A DNA stretch of 64,000 bases from Planctomycetota bacterium (GTDB taxonomy: Bacteria > Planctomycetota > Phycisphaerae > UBA1845 > UTPLA1): contig JAATGM010000020.1 of the NCBI GenBank assembly GCA_015654675.1, forward strand, positions 62,001 through 126,000, in the 5' to 3' direction. The position numbers were made by a program, and so were the translations under genes. The notes under the pieces are model-generated. The model did not search any database. It was not told where the DNA came from and saw only the letters and a list, made by a program, of their open reading frames with translations. This document shows, piece after piece, positions 1 through 8,653 of the stretch (positions within the stretch are counted from its first letter, which is position 1; each line of letters starts with the position of its first letter).

Positions 1-208
1 GCAGGCGGCGTTCGAGACAGCCGGGTTTGTCGGCGATGAAGGCCGTTTGGGTGGAGCCGTCGGTGCGTGGAATGCTGAACTGGCGGAAGCCCTTGGGCAG
101 TTTGGGATTGTCTGAAAAATCGAGCTTCCAGCTGGCGGGGGTGGAGGGCTGGCTAGTTGGCGAAGCAGCCAGGAAGGCGGACAGGGCGCAGAACAGTATC
201 GCGGGCAT
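1..208 (-). CDS. Secreted protein of unknown function (N-terminal part only)
   Basis: The first 69 codons of a minus-strand gene that runs off the left edge of the window. Translation begins MPAILFCALSAFLAAS, a short hydrophobic stretch that looks like a Sec signal peptide, and a GAGGA ribosome binding site lies just upstream of the ATG at 208. The mature part visible is polar and proline-rich (PTSQPSTPASWKLDFSDNP) and I do not recognise it. A plus-strand frame over the same bases is much less convincing because it has no signal or recognisable domain. The gene is divergent from the zinc peptidase gene that starts at 387. Function unknown. Confidence 0.6.
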   Translation of the reverse strand, partial: MPAILFCALSAFLAASPTSQPSTPASWKLDFSDNPKLPKGFRQFSIPRTDGSTQTAFIADKPGCLERRL

Positions 209-386
209 GGGTCTTCCTCATTCCAGAGAATTGCGCCCCCGAATGCGGGGCTTGCTCGAATAATCTGACGTAATCGGCGGCGAATTCCTGTCAGGAAATC
301 GCGAAAAAGACGCTTGGGTACGCGAGGATGGACAGCGAGGATGGGCGGGTAGAATGCGGAGGCCTATCCGCACAGGAGATCTAAAC

Positions 387-1247
387 ATGCGTTGGGAAGG
401 GATGCGCGAGAGCGAAAACGTCGAAGACCGGCGACGTAGCGGCACGAAGATGGTGGTGGGCGGGGGCGTCGGCACGCTGGTGATCATCATCCTTGGATTG
501 ATCTTCGGCGTAGACCCGTCTGCGCTGCTGCAGTCGCAGCCCGGGGCGGGCGTGTCGGCGCCGTCGGCGCACGAAGGCGTCGATCAGACGAATGATCCGC
601 GCGAGGACCGGCAGGCGAAGTTCAGCTCGGTGGTGCTGGCGAACACGGAGGACGTCTGGACGAAGCTGTTTTCGCAGAGCGGGAAGCGGTATGTCCCGCC
701 GAAGCTGGTGTTGTTTCGCGGGCAGGTGGAATCGGCGTGCGGGTTTGCGAGCGCGGCAGTCGGACCATTTTATTGTCCGGGTGATTCGAACGTGTATCTC
801 GACCTTGGGTTTTTCGATGAACTGGCGCAGCGGTTCAAGGCACCGGGGGAGTTTGCGGAGGCGTATGTCGTCGCGCACGAAGTGGGGCATCATGTTCAGA
901 ATCTGCTGGGGATCAGCGATCGCGTGCACGCGCAGCGGCGGAGGATGAGCGAGAAGGAATACAACGCGCTGTCGGTGCGGATGGAGCTTCAGGCGGATTT
1001 TCTGGCGGGAGTCTGGGCGCATCATGCACAGTCGATGAACAATATTCTGGAGCCGGGAGATCTCGAGTCGGGATTGCGGGCGGCGAGCGCCATCGGGGAT
1101 GACAAGATTCAGATGCAGTCGCGCGGGTATGTCGTGCCGGATTCGTTCACGCATGGGTCGAGTGCGCAACGCGTGAAATGGTTTCGGCGCGGGTTGGAGA
1201 CTGGGGACATCAAGTATGGGGATACGTTTAATAGCCCCGATCCATGA
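387..1247 (+). CDS. YpfJ-family putative neutral zinc metallopeptidase
   Basis: A 286-residue protein matching the neutral zinc metallopeptidase family of E. coli YpfJ. The family's typical N-terminus (MRWEGMRESENVEDRR) starts exactly at the ATG at 387, 9 bases after an AGGAG ribosome binding site, so the longer frame starting at 354 is rejected. Residues 22-41 form a single membrane anchor, followed by a low-complexity linker and the catalytic domain. The zinc motif HEVGH is at residues 164-168 and a conserved ELQADFLAGVWAHHA segment follows, probably giving the third zinc ligand. Two cysteines (about 118 and 130) may form a disulfide, fitting a periplasmic domain. The substrate is not known for this family. 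Confidence 0.9.
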   Translation: MRWEGMRESENVEDRRRSGTKMVVGGGVGTLVIIILGLIFGVDPSALLQSQPGAGVSAPSAHEGVDQTNDPREDRQAKFSSVVLANTEDVWTKLFSQSGKRYVPPKLVLFRGQVESACGFASAAVGPFYCPGDSNVYLDLGFFDELAQRFKAPGEFAEAYVVAHEVGHHVQNLLGISDRVHAQRRRMSEKEYNALSVRMELQADFLAGVWAHHAQSMNNILEPGDLESGLRAASAIGDDKIQMQSRGYVVPDSFTHGSSAQRVKWFRRGLETGDIKYGDTFNSPDP

Positions 1248-1411
1248 GGGTTTTTCCTAAGAATGGGCCCCTTGGCTGACGATGCGCGCGATTGTTCGCA
1301 CGCTCGCGGGCTATTTTCTCTGTTTTTCCTTGTGGCGGCGGTTTGCGATGGCTAGCGTGCGCGAGTACGTGGTGTCACGCATCTCTTCCTCTTTTCACAG
1401 GAGGCAACGCC

Positions 1412-1711
1412 ATGAATCTCGTCAATCTTCTGATCAGTCTGGTGAGCGGCGCCGTCGGCGGAAATGTGGCCGGTGCGGCCATGAAGGACAAGAGTCTCGG
1501 AACGGCGGGCAATTCGGCGGCCGGAATTCTGGGAGGTGGCATCGGTGGGCTGCTTCTGAAGCTGCTCGGGATCGGGGGCGGCGCCGCGGCGGCCGGGTCG
1601 GGACTCGATCTGGGGGCGGTGATTTCAGACGTCGCGGGTGGCGGCGTGGGCGGCGCGGTGCTGCTGGCGATCATCGCGATGATCAAGAACTCGATGGCGA
1701 AGAAGGCGTAG
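1412..1711 (+). CDS. Small glycine-rich membrane protein
   Basis: A 99-residue very hydrophobic protein with glycine-zipper-like runs (SAAGILGGGIGGLLLKLLGI) and a C-terminal membrane helix ending in lysines. The ATG at 1412 sits 8 bases after a GGAGG-like site, which fixes the start and rules out longer in-frame extensions. It resembles small conserved integral membrane proteins of unknown function found in many bacteria. It is 165 bases downstream of the zinc peptidase gene and convergent with the repeat lipoprotein gene, from which it is separated by only 29 bases. No role can be assigned. Confidence 0.75.
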   Translation: MNLVNLLISLVSGAVGGNVAGAAMKDKSLGTAGNSAAGILGGGIGGLLLKLLGIGGGAAAAGSGLDLGAVISDVAGGGVGGAVLLAIIAMIKNSMAKKA

Positions 1712-1740
1712 CGATCGATTATTGATCGCGCGTCATCCTT

Positions 1741-4338
1741 CTAATTGTTGACCGGGACTTCCTGGACCGGAGGCGCTGCGGGCTGCTGCGGCGCGGGCGG
1801 CGTGGTCGTGGTCTGCGCGGCGTTGGGAAGCGCCTCGACGCGGATCGTCTGGTCGACGGCCGACTTTGCGGCGTCTTGAAGTTGTGCGGGGGTTGGGGCG
1901 TTTTTGATCGCGTTGCTGAAAGCGGGGGCGTAGGTTGAGACGGACTCGGGAAGGATCTGCTGAATCGAGCCGGGGAGTGCGCTGGTTGGCGCGAGTTGAT
2001 TGGCGGCGCCGCCAGTTGCGGGCGTCGTCGGCGTAATTGCGCCGGTGGCCGATCCGGGAATGGTGTTGGCGGCAGCGGCTGCCGCGGCCGGGGCTGGGTC
2101 GGGGTCTATCGCAACGGTTGGAATGATATTGTTAAACGCGGCGGCATTTTGCGGAATCATGCCGGGGAACGCGGTGGCGTAATTCGCGGCGTTTGGAATT
2201 GCGCCGTTTTGGAGCGCGGCGAAGTAAGCGGCCTGGTTGGGGAAGGTCATTCCCTGTGGGTAATACGCTGGGGCTTGGCCGGGGAACGCGGCGTTGTTGA
2301 AGTTGGCGGGGATGCCGGTGGCTCCGGGTACGGAACCGGCTGGGAAATTGCCGGCGTAGGCGGCAGCGTTTTGCGGAAATGCACCGGCCATGGTTGCGGA
2401 GTTGGGGACGCCGGATGGGTAGGCCATGCCCTGCGGAAGATTCATACCTGGCTGGCCGTAGGCCGTGGGATTGAAGTTCGTGGGCATTGCGGTCTGGTTG
2501 GGAATAAATCCGGCGGGCAGCGACGACATTGTTTGCATCGCGGGGTTCATCGAGCCGGCCGGGAGGTTTCCGGCGAACGCGGCTGGGTTTTGGGGAATCG
2601 CGCCGGACATCATGGCGGCGTTGGGCATTCCGTTGGTGGGCATCGCGCCCATGGCGGCCTGCTGATTGGGAAACGGCATGCCCTGCGGGAGCGACATGCC
2701 GGGCTGTTGGCCGGGGATGGCTGCAGCGGTGAAGTTGGTAGGCATGGCTGCCTGATTGGGCATGTAACCGGCGGGCAGTGAGGACATCGATTGCATGGCG
2801 GGGTTCATCGTCGCGCCCGGAATGCCTCCGGCAAATGCGGCGGGGTTTTGAGGAATTGCGCCGGACATCATGGCGGCGTTTGGCACTCCGTTGGCCGGGA
2901 ACGTGCCCATGGCTGCCTGCTGTGTCGGCATGGACATGCCTTGCGGGAGGGCCATTCCGGTTTGTCCGGGCATTGCGGCTGCGCCGGGCACCATGCCGGC
3001 AGGCAGCGAGGGCATCGACTGCATGGCGGGGTTCATCGTGGTGCCCGGAATGCCTCCGGCAAATGCGGCGGGGTTCTGAGGAATTGCGCCGGACAGCATG
3101 GCGGCGTTTGGCATTGCGTTGGCTGGGAGCGCGCCCATGGCTGCCTGCTGTGTCGGCATGGACATGCCTTGCGGGAGGGCCATTCCGGTTTGTCCGGGCA
3201 TTGCGGTTGCGCCGGGCACCATGCCGGCAGGCAGCGAGGACATCGCCTGCATGGCGGGATTCATCGTTCCGACGGGAAGGTTGCCGGCGAAGGCGGCGGG
3301 GTTTTGTGGCATGCCGCCGGGGTATGCGGCGGCCATTCCGGCGGCGTTGGGCATTCCGTACGCACCGTATGCGCTCATGGCTGCTTGTTGATTTGGGTAT
3401 CCCATACCGGCCGGAAAGTTCATCGCGGGTTGGCCGGGAATGGCGGCGGCGTTGGGCATCGCGCCGGTTGGCATATTGGCGGCGGTCATTGCGCCGGGCA
3501 TCGCGGGGTAGCCGGGCATTGCACCGGTTGGCATTGCGGCAGCGCCTGGCCATGCGGCCATTCCGGGCATGGCCGCGGTGTTCGGCATCGCAGCCATACC
3601 GGGCATTGCAGATGCACCCGAAAATCCGGCCGGAATTGCTGCGCCGGCCAGCGCGCCGGTGGCTGCGCTCGCGCCCGCGCCCCCGGTCGTGCCGGTGAGT
3701 GCGGTTGCACCCGGGAGTGCGCCGGCGATCGAACCCGCACCGGCGGTGAGTGCGCCGGTCGGGTTGGCGGCGAGATTTGTATATGAGCTGGCGGTCTTTT
3801 TCACGGGGACGCCGCTGTCGCCGAGCCATTGGAGGAGGGCCTTACTCGAACCGTCGGCGAGGCCGTCGGGCGATCCGGAGGCGATGGAGGTGGAGCGACC
3901 GATGAGATTCGCGGAGCGGAGGGGTTGCTGCGTCGCAACGTCGATGAGCGTGGCGTGGATGATGATCTGGGTGAAGGGACCGGCGGCGGCATCGGCGAGC
4001 GACGCGCCTTCGTAGTGGACGATTTCGGCTTTGACGACAGCGTTGGGCGATTCGGTCGCGGCGACTTCGCCTGCATGGAGGGCTGCGGCCCACTTTGTCT
4101 TGACAACCTCAGCGAGGTCGGCCGGGGCAACCAGGTCGGGGGAGATTGAGATGGAGTCAATCTGGAATGACTTATAGTTCGTGAGTGCGGCGGCGCCGGG
4201 TTGGGCGGGCAGGGCGACGACCTTGCCTTCGGCGCCGAGGGCTGCGCCGGAGACTTCCTTGAGGGCGCGCTCTGCGCAACCGCTGTGAACCATGAGTAAC
4301 GGAATGGCGAGCAGCGCGAGGATTGATTTGCGAGCCAC
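1741..4338 (-). CDS. Met/Pro/Ala/Gly-rich repeat lipoprotein
   Basis: An 865-residue protein starting at a GTG preceded by AGGAG. Residues 1-21 form a signal peptide with a Cys at 21 (MVHSGC), suggesting a lipoprotein. Residues about 50-180 are a compact alpha/beta-looking domain containing TNYKSFQIDSISISPDL and a segment on toxin- or stress-type DUF4410-like lines, but this match is tentative. Residues about 230-740 are a long low-complexity array of AMPG, AMPN, PQNPAAFAG and MPTQQAAMG motifs, with methionine about every four to six residues. The tail is Ala/Pro-rich. The array contains near-identical tandem units of 228 and 258 bp, so it has expanded by duplication. Possible roles are surface adhesion, scaffolding or soft-metal binding by methionine; none is shown. 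Confidence 0.8.
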   Translation of the reverse strand: MARKSILALLAIPLLMVHSGCAERALKEVSGAALGAEGKVVALPAQPGAAALTNYKSFQIDSISISPDLVAPADLAEVVKTKWAAALHAGEVAATESPNAVVKAEIVHYEGASLADAAAGPFTQIIIHATLIDVATQQPLRSANLIGRSTSIASGSPDGLADGSSKALLQWLGDSGVPVKKTASSYTNLAANPTGALTAGAGSIAGALPGATALTGTTGGAGASAATGALAGAAIPAGFSGASAMPGMAAMPNTAAMPGMAAWPGAAAMPTGAMPGYPAMPGAMTAANMPTGAMPNAAAIPGQPAMNFPAGMGYPNQQAAMSAYGAYGMPNAAGMAAAYPGGMPQNPAAFAGNLPVGTMNPAMQAMSSLPAGMVPGATAMPGQTGMALPQGMSMPTQQAAMGALPANAMPNAAMLSGAIPQNPAAFAGGIPGTTMNPAMQSMPSLPAGMVPGAAAMPGQTGMALPQGMSMPTQQAAMGTFPANGVPNAAMMSGAIPQNPAAFAGGIPGATMNPAMQSMSSLPAGYMPNQAAMPTNFTAAAIPGQQPGMSLPQGMPFPNQQAAMGAMPTNGMPNAAMMSGAIPQNPAAFAGNLPAGSMNPAMQTMSSLPAGFIPNQTAMPTNFNPTAYGQPGMNLPQGMAYPSGVPNSATMAGAFPQNAAAYAGNFPAGSVPGATGIPANFNNAAFPGQAPAYYPQGMTFPNQAAYFAALQNGAIPNAANYATAFPGMIPQNAAAFNNIIPTVAIDPDPAPAAAAAAANTIPGSATGAITPTTPATGGAANQLAPTSALPGSIQQILPESVSTYAPAFSNAIKNAPTPAQLQDAAKSAVDQTIRVEALPNAAQTTTTPPAPQQPAAPPVQEVPVNN
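2546..3259 (-). repeat. Tandem coding repeat, units of 258, 228 and 228 bp
   Basis: The landmark TTCATCG recurs at 2546, 2804, 3032 and 3260, giving units of 258, 228 and 228 bases (86, 76 and 76 codons). The last two units are close to identical over most of their length, while more diverged copies flank them on both sides (about 2130-2545 and 3260-3480). All unit lengths are multiples of three, so the reading frame of the lipoprotein gene is kept. The similarity between units indicates recent duplication or gene conversion. Confidence 0.85.
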
Positions 4339-4435
4339 GGCGAGTCTCCTGTTGATTTGCGGCGCGACGGATTGCGAGCGTTGAAGTTCGGTTCGCCGGC
4401 CAGATTCAAAATGATAATACGAAGGCGTCAGCTCG

Positions 4436-5164
4436 TCATGCGACGAGGGCGACCCTGCCAGCGCGGAGGTCGTAGGTCGCGCCCACGACGCGAAGGCGGC
4501 CCTCGCGAATGGCCGGGGCGACGATGGGGTCGAGCTTCTTGAGGGTTTCGACGCCGGCCGCGACGTTGGCGCGAATCGCGTTTTCGAGCAGGTCGCCCGG
4601 CTTGTTTCTGATCGTTGCGACGGTGGGCTTGATGTTTAGAACGAGGGATTCGATCGCTCCGGGCAGCGTGTCGTTTGCGTCGAGATGTTTGATGGCGGCT
4701 TTCACGGCACCGCAGTTGGCATGGCCGAGCACGACAATGAGCGGGACGCCGAGTTCGAGCACCGCGTATTCGATGCTGCCCTTCACCGTGGCGCCGGCTC
4801 CGTTGATGATGTTTCCGGCAACGCGGACGACGAAAAGATCGCCGACGCCCTGATCAAAGAGGACCTCAGGGGGTACGCGGGCATCGGCGCAACCGACGAT
4901 GACGGCCTGGGGCAGATGAGTATCTGCACCCGCGGCGAAGTCCTTTGGACTGCGGCGCGGATTTTCGGCGCGGCCGTCGGCAAATCGGGCGTTGCCTTCG
5001 AGGAGATCGCGCAGGGACTCTTCAGCGGTGAGTTGTTTTTCGCCGGTGGCTTGCGCGGGGGGCGCGGCGTTCGCGTCGTGTTCGGCGGCCCAGGCGAAGC
5101 AGCCGGTCAGGACCGCGGCATCGCGGACGAATTCGCGGCGAGAGAGTGGATTGTGGTTGGGCAT
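4436..5164 (-). CDS. Exported beta-class carbonic anhydrase
   Basis: A 242-residue beta carbonic anhydrase that interconverts CO2 and bicarbonate. The zinc site is visible: the CADAR motif gives Cys92, Asp94 and Arg96, and GHANCGA gives His148 and Cys151. The N-terminus has SRREFVRDAAVLTG, a twin-arginine-like signal with a hydrophobic segment, so the enzyme is probably exported folded with its zinc. Length is usual for the family plus the leader. It lies 97 bases downstream of the start side of the repeat lipoprotein gene and 27 bases after the deaminase gene, both on the same strand, so deaminase and carbonic anhydrase may be co-transcribed. Confidence 0.92.
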   Translation of the reverse strand: MPNHNPLSRREFVRDAAVLTGCFAWAAEHDANAAPPAQATGEKQLTAEESLRDLLEGNARFADGRAENPRRSPKDFAAGADTHLPQAVIVGCADARVPPEVLFDQGVGDLFVVRVAGNIINGAGATVKGSIEYAVLELGVPLIVVLGHANCGAVKAAIKHLDANDTLPGAIESLVLNIKPTVATIRNKPGDLLENAIRANVAAGVETLKKLDPIVAPAIREGRLRVVGATYDLRAGRVALVA

Positions 5165-5191
5165 TTCGATGTGCTCCTTTGGCGGCGCGGT

Positions 5192-5629
5192 TCAGACGCC
5201 GATGTCTTCGTTCCAGAGGGCGGGATTGGCCGCGATGAAGTCGGTCATGAGCTTGATGCATTCGGGGTCGTTGACGATTTCGAGCTTGACGCCTCGGCCA
5301 CGGACATAGTCTTCGGGACCCTTAAAGGTCTTGTTCTCGCCGATCACGATGCGGGGGATGTTGTACAGGAGGGCCGTGCCGCTACACATGTCGCAGGGGG
5401 AGAGAGTCGAGTAGAGCGTGGCGCGGCGGTAGTCCTGGGCGGTGAGGCGGCCGGCGTTTTCGAGGGCATCCATTTCGGCGTGGAGGATGGCGCTGCGTTT
5501 CTGGACGCGCTGGTTGTGACCGCGGCCGACGATCTTATCTTCGATGACCAGCACGGAGCCGATGGGGATACCGCCGGCGCGGAGGCCTTTTTTCGCTTCT
5601 TCGAGGGCTGCCTGGAGGAATTGGTCCAC
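5192..5629 (-). CDS. Cytosine deaminase, fungal FCY1 type
   Basis: A 145-residue zinc-dependent deaminase of the cytidine deaminase-like fold. HAE at residues 50-52 and PCDMC at 78-82 supply the zinc ligands (His50, Cys79, Cys82) and the catalytic Glu52. The surrounding residues, including GRGHNQR, TLYSTLSPCDMC and the ending NPALWNEDIG, closely follow yeast cytosine deaminase FCY1, which converts cytosine to uracil, rather than the unrelated bacterial CodA or tRNA adenosine deaminase. The GTG start at 5629 follows an AGGAG site. Substrate is inferred from similarity; other small purine or pyrimidine bases are possible. Confidence 0.85.
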   Translation of the reverse strand: MDQFLQAALEEAKKGLRAGGIPIGSVLVIEDKIVGRGHNQRVQKRSAILHAEMDALENAGRLTAQDYRRATLYSTLSPCDMCSGTALLYNIPRIVIGENKTFKGPEDYVRGRGVKLEIVNDPECIKLMTDFIAANPALWNEDIGV

Positions 5630-5668
5630 GGGGGTCTCCTGGGTTTGGCGTGCATGGTAGCGGCGGAA

Positions 5669-5696
5669 TTGACGGTCGGCGACTCGCGGCGATACT
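5669..5696 (+). promoter_or_regulatory. Putative sigma-70-type promoter of the TPR lipoprotein gene
   Basis: TTGACG at 5669-5674 and GATACT at 5691-5696 are separated by 16 bases, close to sigma-70 consensus, in the 98-base divergent gap between the deaminase and the TPR lipoprotein. The lipoprotein ATG lies 32 bases after the -10 element. Seen in sequence only. Confidence 0.45.
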
Positions 5697-5727
5697 GCGC
5701 GGGTTGAAGTTGGAGGATCGAAAAATC

Positions 5728-7404
5728 ATGTGTCGGTTCCTCATCGTCGGTTTGTCAACTCTGTTCGTTTCGGGATGCAGTCAGGCGGGTAAGCGTACGA
5801 CACCTGCGGGGGCGAAGACTCCTCTATTCGACGGGATGGGGAGTCACCAGCGGAAGGTGAGCACTTCGTCGGCGGATGCGCAGGCGTACTTCGACCAGGG
5901 GCTGGTGTGGATGTATTCGTTTAATCACGACGAGGCGATCCGATCGTTTTCAGAGGTAGTGCGGATCGATCCGGATTGCGCGATGGGGTATTGGGGGATC
6001 GCACTTTGCAACGGGCCGCATATCAACAATCCCATCGTGGATGCGGATCATGCGCGGGCGGCTTACGACGCTTCGCAGCAGGCGACGGCGCGGATCGGGA
6101 AGTGCAGCGCGACTGAGCAGGGATTGATTCGGGCAGTGGCGAAGCGCTATGCATGGCCGGCGCCAACGGATCGACGGCCTCTGGATGAGGCGTATGCGAC
6201 GGCGATGGGAGAGCTAAATCGCGCAAATCCGAACGACAATGACGTGGCGACGCTGTATGCGGAGTCGCTGATGGATTTGCAGCCCTGGGATTTGTGGACG
6301 AAGGAGGGGGCGGCGAAAGGGAAGGCGGACGAGATTGTCGCGGTGCTCGAAGAAGTGATCAGCCGCGATCCGAATCATCCGGGGGCGAACCACCTTTACA
6401 TCCACGCAGTCGAGGCGTCGGCAAAGCCCGAGCGCGGGATCGCATCGGCGGACCGGTTGCGCACGGCAGTTCCGGCGTCGGGCCACATGGCGCATATGCC
6501 CGCGCACATTGATGTGCAAGTCGGCAATTGGCAGAAGGCGTCGGACCAGAATGTTGCCGCGATGGAGTCGGACCGGAAGTATCGGGAGATTTCGCCGAAG
6601 CAGGGGTTCTATCGGATGTACATGGCGCACAATCCGCACTTTCTGGCCTTTTCATCGATGATGGAGGGACGAAAGGCGGCGGCGCTCACGGCTGCGCGGC
6701 AGGTGGTTGACGGCGTGCCGGCGGAATTTGGAAAGTCACATGCGGCGCTGATGGATCCGTTCATGTCGATCGTGTACGAGGTCGAGATGCGGTTTGGGAT
6801 GTGGGATGAGTTGCTGGCGGAAAAGGCGCCGCCGGCGTACTGGCCGATCACGACGGCGATGTGGCACTTTGCGCGTGGGACGGCCTATGCGGCGAAGGGG
6901 GAGATTCAGGACGCGGAGCGCGAGCAGACCGAGTTCGCGGCGGCGGTGAAGCGGGTTCCGGAGGGTGCGATGATGTCGATCAATCCGGCGCACAAGATTC
7001 TTTCGATCGCGGATCATGTGTTGGCCGGAGAGATCGCGTTTCGCCGCGGAGACGTCGATGTCGCGGTGCGCGAGCTGCGGGCCGGCGTGGCGATTGAGGA
7101 TGACCTGCTCTACATGGAGCCGCCGGAGTGGGTGCAGCCGGTGCGGCACGCTCTGGGGGCGGTGCTGGAGAGCTCGGGGCGGTGCAAGGAAGCGGAGGCG
7201 GTGTATCGCGAGGACCTGGTGATCTGGCCGGAGAACGGGTGGGCTCTGTATGGGCTTTCGCATTGCCTGCGGGAGCGCGGGGCGACGGCCGAAGCGGATT
7301 CGGTCGAGAAGCGGTTCAAGGCGACGTGGTCGCGGGCGGATACGAAGATCGGGGCGAGTTGCGTCTGCGTGCGGACGGCGTCGGCCGCGGGCGCGCACGA
7401 TTGA
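5728..7404 (+). CDS. TPR-repeat lipoprotein
   Basis: A 558-residue protein beginning MCRFLIVGLSTLFVSGC, a lipoprotein signal peptide with Cys17 as the likely lipid attachment site. A GGAGG site lies 11 bases before the ATG at 5728, so this start is preferred to the longer frame from 5650. The body is helical with tetratricopeptide-like repeats: an early pair around AYFDQGLVWMYSFNHDEAIR, and further helices to the C-terminus. His-rich stretches such as NHLYIHAVEAS and SGHMAHMPAHI recur in this TPR family. It probably mediates protein-protein contacts in the periplasm or outer membrane. The next gene overlaps it by four bases. Confidence 0.85.
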   Translation: MCRFLIVGLSTLFVSGCSQAGKRTTPAGAKTPLFDGMGSHQRKVSTSSADAQAYFDQGLVWMYSFNHDEAIRSFSEVVRIDPDCAMGYWGIALCNGPHINNPIVDADHARAAYDASQQATARIGKCSATEQGLIRAVAKRYAWPAPTDRRPLDEAYATAMGELNRANPNDNDVATLYAESLMDLQPWDLWTKEGAAKGKADEIVAVLEEVISRDPNHPGANHLYIHAVEASAKPERGIASADRLRTAVPASGHMAHMPAHIDVQVGNWQKASDQNVAAMESDRKYREISPKQGFYRMYMAHNPHFLAFSSMMEGRKAAALTAARQVVDGVPAEFGKSHAALMDPFMSIVYEVEMRFGMWDELLAEKAPPAYWPITTAMWHFARGTAYAAKGEIQDAEREQTEFAAAVKRVPEGAMMSINPAHKILSIADHVLAGEIAFRRGDVDVAVRELRAGVAIEDDLLYMEPPEWVQPVRHALGAVLESSGRCKEAEAVYREDLVIWPENGWALYGLSHCLRERGATAEADSVEKRFKATWSRADTKIGASCVCVRTASAAGAHD

Positions 7405-8150
7405 GCGCATTTTACGGGCGGGACCTGGCCTACATTCACGATGCGGGGTTTGGCGCATTCGCGCGCAAGGCGGCGCCGTGGCTGCTGGCGGAGATGCGGC
7501 GGTGCGGGATTCGGCGCGGGCAGGTGATTGATCTGGGGTGCGGGAGCGGGATCTGGGCGGCGCGTCTGGTGAGCGCGGGCTACGACGTGTTGGGGGTAGA
7601 CATTTCGGAAGATATGGTGGCGATTTCGCGGCGGCGCGCGCCGCGGGCCAGATTTGTTCGAGGGTCAGCATTGGGGATGGCAATTCCGACCTGCGATGCG
7701 GTGACGGCAATCAGCGAGGTGGTCAGTTACGCGGCTGACCGGCGGGCAGGAAAGTTGGCGCTCGCGCGGATGTTTGCTCGCGTGATTCGGGCGCTGCGGC
7801 CGGGCGGGCTCTTTGTTTTTGATGTTGCGACGCATGGCCGGGTGAGCGGGACTGTTTTGGGGAGCCGTTCGGGGAGCGGATGGATGACGGTTGTGAGGGC
7901 GAAGGAGGATGTGCGGACGCAGATTCTGACGCGCGAGATTGTGACTGTTCGACGCGTCGGCGGGGCGTGGCGACAACGCGGGGAGGTGCATCGGCTGCGG
8001 CTTTATGATCCGAAGTGGGTTGGGCGAGCATTGCGTGATGTTGGTTTTCGGGTGCGGACGGTGCGCGGATATGGCCGGCTTCGTTTCGGAAGCGGGTGGC
8101 TGGGATTTGTAGCGCGAAAGCCGCTGGGTCGTGCGGTCAGGGGTGCATGA
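7401..8150 (+). CDS. Class I SAM-dependent methyltransferase
   Basis: A 249-residue methyltransferase with the SAM-binding motif I VIDLGCGSG near residue 38, an acidic ribose-binding position in LGVDISEDM, and a post-motif RPGGLFVFDV. The TTG at 7401 overlaps the TGA of the TPR lipoprotein gene (TTGA), so translational coupling is likely; reading further upstream would overlap that gene extensively in another frame. Its substrate cannot be deduced. The 3' end overlaps by 14 bases the convergent DUF1569 gene. Confidence 0.82.
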   Translation: MSAFYGRDLAYIHDAGFGAFARKAAPWLLAEMRRCGIRRGQVIDLGCGSGIWAARLVSAGYDVLGVDISEDMVAISRRRAPRARFVRGSALGMAIPTCDAVTAISEVVSYAADRRAGKLALARMFARVIRALRPGGLFVFDVATHGRVSGTVLGSRSGSGWMTVVRAKEDVRTQILTREIVTVRRVGGAWRQRGEVHRLRLYDPKWVGRALRDVGFRVRTVRGYGRLRFGSGWLGFVARKPLGRAVRGA

Positions 8151-8622
8151 AGCTCAGGTGAAGCTGGGCGTGACGCAGGGTGAGTTTGATGCGATTGGCC
8201 TCGCTCATGAAGCCGAGGCCGGGGCTGTCAAACTTTGCGGGCTCGCCGTTTTTCAGACGCATCAGCGCGGTGCGGAGGTGGGCAGCGCCTTCGTCGATTG
8301 AGAGTTGCTCGGTTCCGTAGGTTCCTTCCTTTGCGCCGGGGATTTTCACGCCGGGTCGCAAGCCATTTTTCAGAAAACCCTTCACGAGGACCTTTAGAAT
8401 GATCCGAATGGGCCAGGGCGGGGGCTTCATCGGGAATCCGTCGTAGCCGTAATTGATCCATGCGGCGACGTGGCCCATGGCCTGGCCGGGGGTCCAGTTG
8501 CCGGTGTGGCGGAGCGTGCCGGCTTTGCCAGACGCGACGATGCGATCGACATCGGCGAGGACTTCGTCGATGGAGTTGAAGCGGAGTTGGCGGCGGTCGG
8601 TGACTTTAGCGGTGTCGATCAT
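8137..8622 (-). CDS. DUF1569 family protein (DinB-like fold)
   Basis: A 161-residue protein resembling the DUF1569 family: an N-terminal RRQLRFNSIDEVLADVDR helix, the conserved TGNWTPGQAMGHVAAWI segment, and a histidine-bearing C-terminal LRHAQLHLSFMHP. This family has the DinB four-helix fold with potential metal-binding histidines; biochemical function is unknown. It is encoded convergently with the methyltransferase gene and overlaps its end by 14 bases, and it lies 31 bases downstream of the membrane protein gene on the same strand. Confidence 0.8.
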   Translation of the reverse strand: MIDTAKVTDRRQLRFNSIDEVLADVDRIVASGKAGTLRHTGNWTPGQAMGHVAAWINYGYDGFPMKPPPWPIRIILKVLVKGFLKNGLRPGVKIPGAKEGTYGTEQLSIDEGAAHLRTALMRLKNGEPAKFDSPGLGFMSEANRIKLTLRHAQLHLSFMHP

Positions 8623-8653
8623 CGTAGCGGGTTCCGGTGAATGCCTTCGAAAC

